A DNA stretch of 64,000 bases, taken from NCBI GenBank assembly GCA_947383835.1, contig CANDEV010000004.1:124001-188000 (forward strand). Reading direction: 5' to 3'. The notes below the pieces were generated by a model. It searched no databases. It was given only the letters and a program-made list of their open reading frames with translations, and was not told the DNA's origin. Source of the stretch: an uncultured Clostridia bacterium (lineage in GTDB: Bacteria; Bacillota; Clostridia; Oscillospirales; Ruminococcaceae). How positions within the stretch are numbered: position 1 is the stretch's first letter; each line of letters starts with the position of its first letter. The position numbers and the translations under genes are program-made. Below, piece by piece: positions 26,429 through 35,599 of the stretch.

Positions 26429-27230
26429 ATTTTAATGTCTTTTGGTAGTTTTGTGCAATTTCTTCCAATGATTTTTTATCGTCTCTGCACATTTCAGTCA
26501 TGTGCGCCCAGTAACGCTTCGGCATGAAATTCATGCGGCAGCGCGGGTTGTAACGTTCCTTAATGGCAATTGTATCATAAAATCCCCGCCAAAGCTCGCG
26601 GTAACGCTGTTCCTCTGCTATCGCTGGCGGAAGCTCAAACTCAATATTTTCTGCAATTTTCGCTTTGTGATCGTAATATATCAGCGCCATGCCATGGGTC
26701 TTGTCGAAAATCAGAAAATTCTCGTTTGGGAGCCTGTCCGTAAAATGCGCCGCGATCATCGGAATGACCTTGTTTTTTGGCTCTATGACCGATACAAGAT
26801 ATCCTCCGTAATCGGAAAATCGGATAAACTCCCGAATTTTCTGCGCCTCGTTCCCGCAGAACAAAACAGTCTTATTAATGGCGTTCACGGTGTCGTCCGC
26901 AAGCATATCCAATATTCTCCTGCCGTAGTGAAAACCCTTTTGTAAAAATTCCAAAATAAGTAAATCTTTACCGATATCACAGCTAAGAAAAGCCTTTTTG
27001 ATAAGCTCTTCCGCTTCGGGAGAAATTTTTTTTGGTATCGCTCTAAGCACTCTTTCCGCCTTTTCAACAGAGGTCTCCACACAAAGCGTCTCTGCAAGGC
27101 TTAGCTGTTCAGGCTCGCCTGAGACAACAGCGCAGGGAAGCTCCCGCCGCTCAAAGCTGATAAAAACGCAGCTTAAAAGTCCTTCAAAGCTGCCGTCATA
27201 GCAGTATATCACATCTCGCCTGTCAAACAT
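26427..27230 (-). CDS. Putative DNA metabolism protein (TIGR03915/DUF4130 type), partner of radical SAM protein
   Basis: 267 residues. Opening motif YCYDGSFEGLLSCVFISFERR and the later RYRELWRGFYDTIAIKERYNPRCRMNFMPKRYWAHMTEM are characteristic of the family found next to the TIGR03916 radical SAM proteins; the fold is related to the uracil-DNA-glycosylase superfamily by published prediction. It overlaps the radical SAM gene by 22 bases, so the two are translated together. A joint role in DNA or nucleic-acid base repair has been proposed for such pairs, but the reaction is not established. Confidence 0.85.
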   Translation of the reverse strand: MFDRRDVIYCYDGSFEGLLSCVFISFERRELPCAVVSGEPEQLSLAETLCVETSVEKAERVLRAIPKKISPEAEELIKKAFLSCDIGKDLLILEFLQKGFHYGRRILDMLADDTVNAINKTVLFCGNEAQKIREFIRFSDYGGYLVSVIEPKNKVIPMIAAHFTDRLPNENFLIFDKTHGMALIYYDHKAKIAENIEFELPPAIAEEQRYRELWRGFYDTIAIKERYNPRCRMNFMPKRYWAHMTEMCRDDKKSLEEIAQNYQKTLK

Positions 27231-28543
27231 TTCACAGCGTCCTCCATGCTTGGCAAAACCGCCTCGGAATTTTTGGTATTATCGAAAAAGCTTAGCTGCT
27301 CTCCAAAATTTCCTTTTTGCTCCAGTTCCTTTACTGTGCTTGCGGACATAAGCTGCCGCATAATTCCAGCCTCCGTTACAATAAGTCCTTCGGCACGTTT
27401 CCCGCCGCACAAAATGAAGTAGACCGCACGCTTCAAAACGACTCCAAGCTTGCCGAGATCGGGATAATCAAGCTTGCTGTGCCGTCGTGCAACGGTTATT
27501 CTTTGGGCGGACTTCACACCGATCCCCGGTACGCGCAAAAGCGTTTCATATGGCGCTTTGTTTATCTCCACAGGGAAGTTTTCGGGGTGGTGCAGCGCCC
27601 AGTTGCATTTCGGGTCAAGCAGCGGGTTAAAGTCCTGATGTTCTTCGTCAAGAATTTCCTCTGCCTTGAAGCCGTAAAAACGTAGCAGCCAGTCTGCCTG
27701 ATAAAGCCTGTGTTCGCGGAGCAGGGGAGGTTTCGTGCCCGCAGGAGGCAGTATTTTTTGATCGCCTACTGGAATGTATGCCGAGTAGAAAACCCGTTTT
27801 AAGCGGTATTTCCCGTACATTGCTTCGGAAAGTCTCAAAATCTGGAAATCAGTATCCGGAGTTGCGCCGATTATCATTTGGGTACTCTGACCCGCAGGCG
27901 CAAACTTCGGTGCGGACTTGTATTTAACAATTTCATAACTATTCTGCTGTATTCTGTTAGTAATATGTCCCATTGGCAGTAAAATAGAACTTTTGGATTT
28001 GTCGGGAGCAAGTGCGTTCAGGCTTTTCTGCGAGGGCAGCTCAATGTTCACGCTTATCCTGTCCGCAAGCGTGCCGAGACGGTTTATCAGTTCGGGGTCA
28101 GCTCCCGGGATAGCTTTGGCGTGAATGTAGCCGTAAAATTTGTATTTGTTCCGCAAAATGGAAATTGCCTCGATCATCTGCTCGCAGGTGTAATCGGGAC
28201 TTTGAATTATCCCCGAGCTTAGGAAAAGTCCCTCAATATAGTTGCGGCGATAGAAATTTATGGTAAGGTCGGCAATTTCGTCTGGGGTGAACCTTGCGCG
28301 GGGGACGTCGTTGCTGCGGCGGTTCACGCAGTATTTGCAGTCAAAAAGGCAAAAATTGGTCATTAAAATTTTCAGCAGGGAAATGCACCGTCCGTCGGCG
28401 GCAAAGCTGTGACAAAGTCCGCCATAGGAAGCGTTTCCAATTCCGTCGCTGCCGCTTCCGCGCCTGCTGACTCCGCTTGATGTGCAGGAGGCGTCGTATT
28501 TGGCGGATTCTCCCAATATTTTCAGCTTTTCAAACATATCCAT
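27209..28543 (-). CDS. Putative DNA modification/repair radical SAM protein (TIGR03916 type)
   Basis: 444 residues from ATG 28543 (RBS GGAGG). The iron-sulfur/SAM motif is FCLFDCKYC (Cys65, Cys69, Cys72); the radical SAM barrel spans about 55-300. A helix-hairpin-helix DNA-binding motif follows (RVPGIGVKSAQRITVARR, about 335-360), which supports nucleic-acid contact. An upstream Cys/Gly/Ser-rich N terminus (SGVSRRGSGSDG) is also typical of the family. It should generate a 5'-deoxyadenosyl radical; substrate unknown. Operon with the overlapping partner gene at 26427-27230. Confidence 0.88.
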   Translation of the reverse strand: MDMFEKLKILGESAKYDASCTSSGVSRRGSGSDGIGNASYGGLCHSFAADGRCISLLKILMTNFCLFDCKYCVNRRSNDVPRARFTPDEIADLTINFYRRNYIEGLFLSSGIIQSPDYTCEQMIEAISILRNKYKFYGYIHAKAIPGADPELINRLGTLADRISVNIELPSQKSLNALAPDKSKSSILLPMGHITNRIQQNSYEIVKYKSAPKFAPAGQSTQMIIGATPDTDFQILRLSEAMYGKYRLKRVFYSAYIPVGDQKILPPAGTKPPLLREHRLYQADWLLRFYGFKAEEILDEEHQDFNPLLDPKCNWALHHPENFPVEINKAPYETLLRVPGIGVKSAQRITVARRHSKLDYPDLGKLGVVLKRAVYFILCGGKRAEGLIVTEAGIMRQLMSASTVKELEQKGNFGEQLSFFDNTKNSEAVLPSMEDAVKCLTGEM

Positions 28544-28563
28544 AACACGCACCTCCGTTTTTT

Positions 28564-29214
28564 TTATTTTAATCCAAAATATTCCGCAGATTCAGCCGCA
28601 GTTTCCTCTTCAGTCACGTTGTCGTCCCACGATATTACTTTAACGTCGTTTTCCGTTACCCAACGGGGAACAACGCCCTCGTTTCCCGATACGGAGTTAT
28701 AGGCATTTTGAATTACAGCAGCCTTTTCCTCGTCTGTCAGATCGGTTCTTTTACTTGTGATCTCAACAATATTTTCATGGTCGGGACGGTCAAACCAATC
28801 AAATTTTGTTCCGCAGTTGTTCAAGTATACGAAATGCTCCGCAGCGGGAATTATTGCCAAATAATCAATATCTCCCTCGCATATCACGGCTTCATACCGC
28901 GATGAAAGCCCGATAAGGTCGGCAACTATCATAGGCGTAACCTCCCGCAGAAAGTGTTCCTCTCTGTCCCTTATCACTTCCTTGGGAAGCTCCCAAAAGC
29001 TGTTTACGCCGTATTCCTTTACAAAATCACGGCACATAAACGGCTGATTTTCGGGACAGGCATAAGCCATGTTTCGGTCTCTGGCTTCGTCCGTGCTGAA
29101 AACATAGCAACCATATTTATCACACAGTTTATTTGCAACAGTAGTTTTTCCACGTCCCCATATGAAATACACATTTTTCAGCTTGTTTCTGATAATATTA
29201 TCGGCAATGTTCAC
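28564..29214 (-). CDS. P-loop nucleotide-binding protein, kinase-like, unknown substrate
   Basis: 216 residues from a GTG start at 29214 with GGAGG 9 bases upstream. The N terminus has a P-loop, FIWGRGKTTVANKL, in which the first Gly of GxxxxGK[ST] is missing. Then comes STDEARD, a likely acidic site, and AVICEGD as a Walker B-like strand; the shape resembles small-molecule or tRNA-end kinases. It follows an unusual promoter with RAAC-N4-GTTY boxes and stands divergent to tRNA-Arg. It lies 20 bases before the radical SAM gene on the same strand, so read-through could place all three genes under this promoter. Confidence 0.65.
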   Translation of the reverse strand: MNIADNIIRNKLKNVYFIWGRGKTTVANKLCDKYGCYVFSTDEARDRNMAYACPENQPFMCRDFVKEYGVNSFWELPKEVIRDREEHFLREVTPMIVADLIGLSSRYEAVICEGDIDYLAIIPAAEHFVYLNNCGTKFDWFDRPDHENIVEITSKRTDLTDEEKAAVIQNAYNSVSGNEGVVPRWVTENDVKVISWDDNVTEEETAAESAEYFGLK

Positions 29215-29233
29215 AGCGTACGTCCTCCTTTTG

Positions 29234-29285
29234 CAACAAATGTTCTTGCAAGAGAATTATACCATGAAACAACCGTTCTTGTAAA
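29234..29285 (-). promoter_or_regulatory. Promoter with two LexA-like boxes, P-loop/radical SAM genes
   Basis: Minus strand TTTACA (29280-29285), 18-bp spacer, TATAAT (29256-29261). The spacer holds GAACGGTTGTTT (29267-29278), and GAACATTTGTTG (29234-29245) lies just after the -10. Each is one base off GAAC-N4-GTTC. The arrangement matches the VOC and small-membrane-protein promoters. Confidence 0.5.
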
Positions 29286-29348
29286 TAGTAAAATCGAACA
29301 AATTTTTTAGTGATTTTTCGTACATCTGTTCTAAAATTAAAAAAACTA

Positions 29349-29377
29349 TTGCAATTTTAGGAAAGCTGTGATATAAT
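29349..29377 (+). promoter_or_regulatory. Promoter of tRNA-Arg
   Basis: TTGCAA (29349-29354), 17-bp spacer, TATAAT (29372-29377), 10 bases before the mature 5' end. Confidence 0.75.
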
Positions 29378-29387
29378 ATTTAAGTAA

Positions 29388-29462
29388 GCCTCCATAGTTA
29401 AATGGATATAATAAACCCCTCCTAAGGGTTAGTTGTGAGTTCGATTCTCGCTGGGGGTGCCA
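29388..29462 (+). tRNA. tRNA-Arg (anticodon CCT), CCA encoded
   Basis: 75 bases. Acceptor GCCTCCA pairs with TGGGGGT (two G-T wobbles), discriminator G, then encoded CCA. The anticodon arm is AACCC-CTCCTAA-GGGTT, giving anticodon CCT for AGG codons; the T arm holds the GTTCGATTC loop. It is a single tRNA gene with its own promoter and terminator, so no tRNA cluster is present. Confidence 0.95.
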
Positions 29463-29481
29463 ACGGGGAAGTCCCCGCAGT

Positions 29482-29521
29482 CAGAAATGTTTCCATAACA
29501 TTATGGAGACATTTCTGTTTT
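29482..29521 (+). terminator. Terminator of tRNA-Arg
   Basis: CAGAAATGT-TTCCATA pairs with TATGGA-ACATTTCTG (29482-29517), followed by TTTT. A smaller GGGGAAGTCCCC hairpin at 29465-29476 comes right after the CCA. Confidence 0.7.
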
Positions 29522-29567
29522 ATATCAAACTTTTTCAACATTGGAAAGAATTTCTTATATAAAAATT

Positions 29568-29607
29568 AAAGAGGATAGAATGTGAAAACTCTATCCTCTT
29601 TGTTTTT
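29568..29607. terminator. Terminator after the MATE gene (minus), bidirectional
   Basis: AAAGAGGATAGA (29568-29579) pairs with TCTATCCTCTTT (29590-29601); T-rich on both strands. Confidence 0.75.
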
Positions 29608-30973
29608 ATTTGGAATTTTCCGCAGAAGTCCTCGTTAAATTGTGCACCCAGCGGTATTTTTTATAGTGCATATAAACTGCTGGGAGTTTTACTATTTCGT
29701 CAATGTTTATAATAATATACACGGTTTCGACGGGTAATTTAAGTAAAAACGCTGAAATTAATCCAATGGGGACGGTCACACACCACATTGTAATAGTATC
29801 GCAGACAAGTCCGAACTTCGAGTCCCCACCAGAGGGGAAAATTCCGGAAATGACCGTCATATTCACGGACTTTCCCACGACATAGTAGGAGCTTACCAAA
29901 AGCATGGTTTTCAGGTAACCCTGTGCCGTGACGGAAAGACTGCCAAACATTGGTATAAATGGAATTATACACAGTACGATAATTCCCGAAGCAATACCGC
30001 TTAAAATGGCGATTTTTGTAATTTTGCCGCCGTACTCCTTTGCCTTTTCAAGCTCTCCCATGCCGAGAAGTCTGCCTGTCATAACTCCGCTGGCGTTGGC
30101 AATGCCTGTGCAGAAGCAAATTATAAGATTTTTGGCAATATTTGCTATTGAGTTTGCTGCCGCAGCGTCGCTGCCCAAATGTCCCATTATTACCGAATAC
30201 ATGGTAAAACCGCCGCCCCAGCCGATCTCTCCGCCTAAAATGGGTGCGGTGTACTTCCAAAAATCCCCTTGCAGCGTTTTATCGCAGTAAAAAATATTGT
30301 TCAGCTTAATCTTTACACTGCCAGAACGTACCATTACGCAGAGCGTCCATACAAGTTCAATGACCTTTGAAATGACGGTGGCAAGAGCCGCACCGCGAAT
30401 TTCCATTTTAGGGAAAAGTCCCACGCCGAAAATAAGCATTGCATTGAGAATGATGTTCACAACCACAGAAGTTGAGCTTATTACAGCGCATTTTAACGCC
30501 TGTCCGCAGTTTTTCATTATGCAAAGGTAAATTTGCGATATGCTCAATAACAGGTAAGAAATTCCAACTGTCCGCAAATATTCAGCGCCGCCCTCAATGA
30601 GGACTTGCTCCGAAGCAAACGCTTTCATCAGAACCTGCGGAAAGAAAATTGCTCCCACCGTGAAAGGCAGAGACAGGAGTACCGAAACCTTCAGCCCTAT
30701 GCCGAGGATCTTTTCAATGGACTCCGTGTCGCCGATGCCCCAGTACTGCGCCGAAAAAATGGAAACCCCTGCCATTGCTGAAAATAAAAACAGAGAGTAC
30801 ACAAACTGCACCTGCCCCGCCAGCGAAACGGCGGAAAGCGCGTCCTGACTTATAAATCCAAGCATCAGCGCGTCTGAAACTCCGACAAGAGCCGTCATGA
30901 GCTGCTGGAACGCCATTGGAATTGCCAATGATTTCAATTTTCTGTAAAATTCTTTCTTTTCAATTGTATCCAT
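29606..30973 (-). CDS. MATE-family efflux transporter
   Basis: 455 residues with about twelve membrane segments in two related halves. The N-terminal half opens with AIPMAFQQLMTALVGVSDALMLGF and the second with the matching TAPILGGEIGWGGGFTMYSVIMGHLG, as in NorM/DinF-type antiporters. It would expel drugs or metabolites using Na+ or H+. RBS ACGGAGATAA before ATG 30973. Monocistronic; no regulator gene adjacent. Confidence 0.9.
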   Translation of the reverse strand: MDTIEKKEFYRKLKSLAIPMAFQQLMTALVGVSDALMLGFISQDALSAVSLAGQVQFVYSLFLFSAMAGVSIFSAQYWGIGDTESIEKILGIGLKVSVLLSLPFTVGAIFFPQVLMKAFASEQVLIEGGAEYLRTVGISYLLLSISQIYLCIMKNCGQALKCAVISSTSVVVNIILNAMLIFGVGLFPKMEIRGAALATVISKVIELVWTLCVMVRSGSVKIKLNNIFYCDKTLQGDFWKYTAPILGGEIGWGGGFTMYSVIMGHLGSDAAAANSIANIAKNLIICFCTGIANASGVMTGRLLGMGELEKAKEYGGKITKIAILSGIASGIIVLCIIPFIPMFGSLSVTAQGYLKTMLLVSSYYVVGKSVNMTVISGIFPSGGDSKFGLVCDTITMWCVTVPIGLISAFLLKLPVETVYIIINIDEIVKLPAVYMHYKKYRWVHNLTRTSAENSK

Positions 30974-31053
30974 AATTTATCTCCGTAAAAAAATTTGCAA
31001 CGTTATTGATTGTACCACTATAAAATGACAAAATTATGGATATATACTTAATT

Positions 31054-32310
31054 TTATTGCATTATTATTTCATGTATTTTATCGGTAATTCCAGCCACAT
31101 CTTGGAAGAACTTTACATCAAGATTTTCTCCCGTGTTCCGCACATATGCGGTCAGTATGTAATCTGTGTCTCCGCTGACTATGGCGCAGTCTCCCAAGGT
31201 GTAAAAATCCTCCTGGGGCAGGTAGCCATACTTTTCATGCACCGTTTTGTCCGTCAAGACCGCCGAAAACATATCGCGGTACTCGGCATTTGCCATACAT
31301 TCAAGCATGAAATCACCATTTACGTGCTGTTTAGAAAATGCATAAATATCCTTAAAGTATATTGCAGATTCTCTCGCTGTCAGCCTGAACCAGTAATTTT
31401 CGTCCGTCATTCTTTGGGGCAAGCCCAAACCTGCCGCATATTGGTTAAATTTTTGATAGCCTATATAATTGTACAGCATTTTGTATGCCGTGTTGTCACT
31501 TTTTACCAAAGCAGCTCGAATAAGCTCCTCCGCCGTAAAAAATGTTCCAACGGGCTTGCCGTTCACAAACTCATATTGTGAGTTCAACATTTCCTCCGTC
31601 ATTTCGTACTCGGCAGTCAGGTCAATCGAGGAATCGAGTATACTCCTCGCATAAACAGCCTTTATGATACTTCCGGAGGAAAACTTTTCATCAGCGTTGT
31701 ACTCCAGACTGCCGCCTGTGTGCGGGTTGTAGTACAAAAATCCCGCGTCCGCACCGTGCCGCCGCAAAACAGCGTACAGCTCGTCAGCAAGCTCTTTTGC
31801 ACTTTCGGGTACTTCCATTCCAACCGCAGTAAGCTCCAGCTCCGCGTCGGGGTAACTGTGTTCAAAAGCCGCCTCGGGGTTTTCTATCGATCCGTCCACC
31901 CGCTGAATTTCCTCGGGGATTTCCTCCTCCGTTTCGGCATGTATATCCTCCGTAACAGTGACCTCGGAAACCGTTGTCTCAACAGGCTTTGCGCCTTTGC
32001 TGACGGTAACCTTTACATTTGAGCCTCCAACCAAATACTCTGATCCCGCGTCGGGATATTGTGACAAAATCGCCCCCTCAAGAAATTGGTCGGAATACTC
32101 CTCTCCCGTTACTTCAAGGTCAAACTGTTCATTATAGTAATCTTTGACCTCAAAAAAGCTGTACCCAACAATATTAGGCATAATGCCGACTTCAAATTCG
32201 CGTTGGCGTGAAGCTGGAAAAAAGAAAATTTTTACGGTAATTCCCGCGATTATAGCAAGTGAAACAATTATAATTATAATGCTGATGATTTTTTCCCGTC
32301 TGTAGTTCAT
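31054..32310 (-). CDS. Membrane-anchored PASTA plus serine beta-lactamase-like protein
   Basis: 418 residues from ATG 32310 (RBS GGGGGAA). N-terminal membrane segment (about 8-31), one PASTA domain (about 41-106: MPNIVGYSFFEVKDYY, VTVSKGAKP), an acidic linker, then a class A beta-lactamase/serine hydrolase fold (about 170-418). SSGSIIK gives the SxxK pair Ser214 and Lys217, and SDN is at 271-273; the third (KTG-like) motif is not clear. The PASTA domain should bind muropeptides or the wall. A wall hydrolase or sensor is likelier than antibiotic resistance, since such fusions stay anchored outside the membrane. Confidence 0.8.
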   Translation of the reverse strand: MNYRREKIISIIIIIVSLAIIAGITVKIFFFPASRQREFEVGIMPNIVGYSFFEVKDYYNEQFDLEVTGEEYSDQFLEGAILSQYPDAGSEYLVGGSNVKVTVSKGAKPVETTVSEVTVTEDIHAETEEEIPEEIQRVDGSIENPEAAFEHSYPDAELELTAVGMEVPESAKELADELYAVLRRHGADAGFLYYNPHTGGSLEYNADEKFSSGSIIKAVYARSILDSSIDLTAEYEMTEEMLNSQYEFVNGKPVGTFFTAEELIRAALVKSDNTAYKMLYNYIGYQKFNQYAAGLGLPQRMTDENYWFRLTARESAIYFKDIYAFSKQHVNGDFMLECMANAEYRDMFSAVLTDKTVHEKYGYLPQEDFYTLGDCAIVSGDTDYILTAYVRNTGENLDVKFFQDVAGITDKIHEIIMQ

Positions 32311-32404
32311 AAAATTCCCCCAATCAGTAACTTTTGTTAGCAAATAATACACAAAAATTCAGCAATTAATATACAAATATTTATCAAACCGTCTGCAAAT
32401 AAGC

Positions 32405-35400
32405 TTACTCAATAGCCTTTAAGGACGTCGCCATATCGATCTTTTTCAGCCTGAAATACAGTGTAAGATTTACCAAAAGCGAGAAGAATACGCTCATTGC
32501 CGCCGCCGCAAGGAAACAGTAGGCGGGGATTCCGGGAGCAAACATTACCGCGTCCACCTCGGCGGTCTTTACTACAAATTTTTCAAGGAAAATTCCCATG
32601 ACCAACCCCGCAGCCGTACCCATGATCGTTGAAACAATATTCTCACGGTAAATGTACGCCGCAACCTCGCCGTCGTAAAATCCAAGCACCTTTATTGTGG
32701 CAAGCTCGCGTATACGCTCGTTCACGTTGATGTTGGAAAGATTGAACAGCACCACAAACGCCAGCGCCCCTGCACAAACAATTATTGCAGCAACTATCAG
32801 AGCAAGGCTGTCCACAAGGTCGCGGAACTTGTCGCCGCCCCCCGCGGAATAGCTTATTCCAAGCACCGCGTCATTCTCCAAAAGCATTTCCGACAGCTTG
32901 TCGCTTGCTGAAATATCCTCCATATTCATCAGCAGGATATTGTTTTTCAATTCTCCAAGTCCCGTTTTTTCGTAAGTCTCAGGCTTCATGTACGCATAGT
33001 TGAATGTATAATTTTCACAAATCCCGTCCACGCGGATAGGCTTGTTTTCTGCGAAAAATATCTCGTCTCCCGCCGTTACTTCAAGGAATTTCGCAAGCTT
33101 TTCGCCCAGTACAACTCCGTCTCTAAGCTCAATGGGAGTCTTTCCCTTTCGCGTGTGCATATCAATAAACCTACCGAATTCATCAGGTTCATCGGGTACC
33201 ATTATATATGCTTCGTATTTTTCACCGTTTGAGGAATTGCTCCAAACGTCCTCCGTGCCTTGCATTGCAAGCATTTTTTCGGTAACTGTGCCTGAATTTT
33301 CGCACTCCGCAAGTACTGCGTGGAATTCGTCCGCCGATTCATCGTCCAAAGCAGCAAGCGCGTCATATTTGAAAATATCTCCGTACTGCCTGTCAACTAT
33401 GGCGGAAATGGATTCTTTAAGTCCGAAGCCTGTCAGCAGCAAAGCCGTGCAGCCCGCAATTCCTATAACCGTCATCAGCAGCCGTGCCTTATATCTGAAA
33501 AGATTTCGGAAAGTAACCTTCGTGGTAAACTTCAAACGCTTCCATATAAAAGTAATTCTTTCCAGCAATATCCGCTTGCCGTCCTTGGGAGGCTTGGGGC
33601 GCATTAGTTGAGCGGGGCATGAGACCAATTCCTGCCTGCTTGCGTAAAGAGCCGATAAGCCCGTGCAGAGGCAAGCAGCCGTAATGCAGCCCACAGCATA
33701 ATCCCACTTAAAATCTGCAATAAGATATGGTTGACTGTACATACTCTGATAGCATACGAAAATAACTCTCGGCAGCGTGTTGAAGCCTACCAGCAGTCCT
33801 GCAAACCCTCCCGGTATGCTTGCAGCAAGGGAGTATAAAATGTACTGTGAAATAATGGTAAATCTGCTGTAACCAAGAGCTTTCAGAGTTCCGATCTGAG
33901 TACGCTGTTCCTCAACCATGCGGGTCATTGTGGTGCAGCAAACCAACGCCGCCACCAAAATAAAGAATATAGGGAACACCGCCGCGATAGCGTCCACGCG
34001 CTCGCAGTCCTCCGCATAATTAGAATAGTATGGATTGTAATCTCGGTCAAAAACATACCATTTTGAGTCGGCAACCGCGTCCTGCGCTTCCTGCTCCGCA
34101 TCGGCGATTTCCTTTTTTGCGTCCTCGATTTCAGCTTTTGCATCTGCAATTTCTTTTTTGCCGTCCTCAATTTCGGTTTTTCCGTCGGCAATTTCTCTTT
34201 TTGCCTTTTCGATTTCTTCTTTTCCCTCGGCAACCTCCGCGCGTGCGTTTTCAAGCTCCTCAGCCGCATTGTCAAGCTGTATTCTCGATTGTGCAAGAGC
34301 TGTTTCCGTTTCACGAACCTGCGCCGAAAGTCCTGCCGAATATTGCTCCAAACCCTGTCTGCAAGCGGCTTTCGTGCCGTCGTCATACGCCGCGGGTATG
34401 GACATATATCCTGTTATAAGCTGCCGCAAATTATCGTCCACAGCCATAAAATCATTGTCGGGGTAACGGGCAATTCTTTCGGAAATTTCAGTCTCGTCTG
34501 CCGCGGCATTAGTCTCATAATCTGTAAGAATATCATTTATCCAGTTAATTGCAGCGTTAAGCGAATTTACCGCGCTTTCGCCGTTGCGGTACTCAATTTC
34601 TCCGTCCGTAAGCTCTTCCTGACCGTCCGCAATTTCCTGTTCCGCATCGGCAAGTTTCTGTTCGTTTTCTGCAATTTCCGTCTCACCGTCCGCAATTTCC
34701 TTTTCGGCGTCGGAAATTTTCTGCTCGTTTTCAGCGATTTCCGCTTCGCCGTCAGCGACATCTTGCTTTGCTTCATTTATTTCTTCGTAAGCTTCATCAA
34801 GAATAACGCTTTTTCGGTGCTCTATCTGTATGTCCCCAAGCTCTTCGAGACGGTTAATATTGCTGTCAATAATTTCCTCATATTTTTCGGAAAAGGGATC
34901 GAATCCCGCCGTTTCGGTGAGCTTCACATAAATATCGGTATATACGTCAAGTGCAAAGTTTTCCTCGGGAATAAGCAGCCAGCCGTTTATAACGCCGTTG
35001 CCGAAGCCCGCGCTGCCCCTGTCGTGAGCAACGTAAACAGGAAGTCGAGCCTTTCCCACAATAGTATATTCAGCGCGTGAAAGGTAATCGCCAATATCAT
35101 TTTCTCCGTTTGCCGCCAGCAGGATCTTTTCTCCTATCTGCGGAGTTTTCGCCGTGTAGAAACGGTCGTCCACTACGATCTCGTCCGCTTTTTCGGGCAG
35201 CCGTCCCTCCATAATGTAAGGCATATTTATACCGCTGTCTGCGCTGTAGGAGTACGTCTTTACAATTTTCCCGTTATTGTCGCCGCCCGAAATTATTAGG
35301 TCGGCGGAGTACCCCGCGTAAATTTCCTCCGCATCGCAAGCGTCGGAGACAGCTGTCACGTCCTCATCGTCAAAGCCTAACGAGGACATCATATGCACGT

Positions 35401-35575
35401 CCGCCAAGCCTTGTTTTTGGAAATAGTCCGCCGCGCTATGCTTCATGTCGGGACCTGCCGACTTTACACCCGCGAAAAATCCGCAGCCGATAGCAATAAT
35501 TGCCATAATTGCAAAAAATCGGCTTTTGGTGTTTTTAACGCTTCTTAAAGTATTTAGAATCAATTTTTTATTCAT
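32405..35575 (-). CDS. FtsX-like ABC permease with long extracellular coiled coil
   Basis: 1056 residues, RBS AAAGGTGAAG. An N-terminal membrane segment, a large outer domain, a heptad-rich coiled coil in two stretches (about 255-330, repeating AEIAENEQ/EIADGE; and about 425-515, repeating EIADGKTEIEDGKKEIADAK), a central FtsX core of several segments (VEEQRTQIGTLKALGYS), a second outer domain, and a C-terminal FtsX core (ELATIKVLGFYDGEV). This is the MacB/FtsX class that moves substrates or transmits force rather than classical transport. It pairs with the LolD-type ATPase encoded directly upstream. Confidence 0.88.
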   Translation of the reverse strand: MNKKLILNTLRSVKNTKSRFFAIMAIIAIGCGFFAGVKSAGPDMKHSAADYFQKQGLADVHMMSSLGFDDEDVTAVSDACDAEEIYAGYSADLIISGGDNNGKIVKTYSYSADSGINMPYIMEGRLPEKADEIVVDDRFYTAKTPQIGEKILLAANGENDIGDYLSRAEYTIVGKARLPVYVAHDRGSAGFGNGVINGWLLIPEENFALDVYTDIYVKLTETAGFDPFSEKYEEIIDSNINRLEELGDIQIEHRKSVILDEAYEEINEAKQDVADGEAEIAENEQKISDAEKEIADGETEIAENEQKLADAEQEIADGQEELTDGEIEYRNGESAVNSLNAAINWINDILTDYETNAAADETEISERIARYPDNDFMAVDDNLRQLITGYMSIPAAYDDGTKAACRQGLEQYSAGLSAQVRETETALAQSRIQLDNAAEELENARAEVAEGKEEIEKAKREIADGKTEIEDGKKEIADAKAEIEDAKKEIADAEQEAQDAVADSKWYVFDRDYNPYYSNYAEDCERVDAIAAVFPIFFILVAALVCCTTMTRMVEEQRTQIGTLKALGYSRFTIISQYILYSLAASIPGGFAGLLVGFNTLPRVIFVCYQSMYSQPYLIADFKWDYAVGCITAACLCTGLSALYASRQELVSCPAQLMRPKPPKDGKRILLERITFIWKRLKFTTKVTFRNLFRYKARLLMTVIGIAGCTALLLTGFGLKESISAIVDRQYGDIFKYDALAALDDESADEFHAVLAECENSGTVTEKMLAMQGTEDVWSNSSNGEKYEAYIMVPDEPDEFGRFIDMHTRKGKTPIELRDGVVLGEKLAKFLEVTAGDEIFFAENKPIRVDGICENYTFNYAYMKPETYEKTGLGELKNNILLMNMEDISASDKLSEMLLENDAVLGISYSAGGGDKFRDLVDSLALIVAAIIVCAGALAFVVLFNLSNINVNERIRELATIKVLGFYDGEVAAYIYRENIVSTIMGTAAGLVMGIFLEKFVVKTAEVDAVMFAPGIPAYCFLAAAAMSVFFSLLVNLTLYFRLKKIDMATSLKAIE

Positions 35576-35599
35576 AACTTCACCTTTTTATGTAAAAAA

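Noticed and set aside
31054..32310. Antibiotic-resistance beta-lactamase
   Set aside because: Membrane anchor, PASTA domain and no clear KTG motif argue against a secreted penicillinase.
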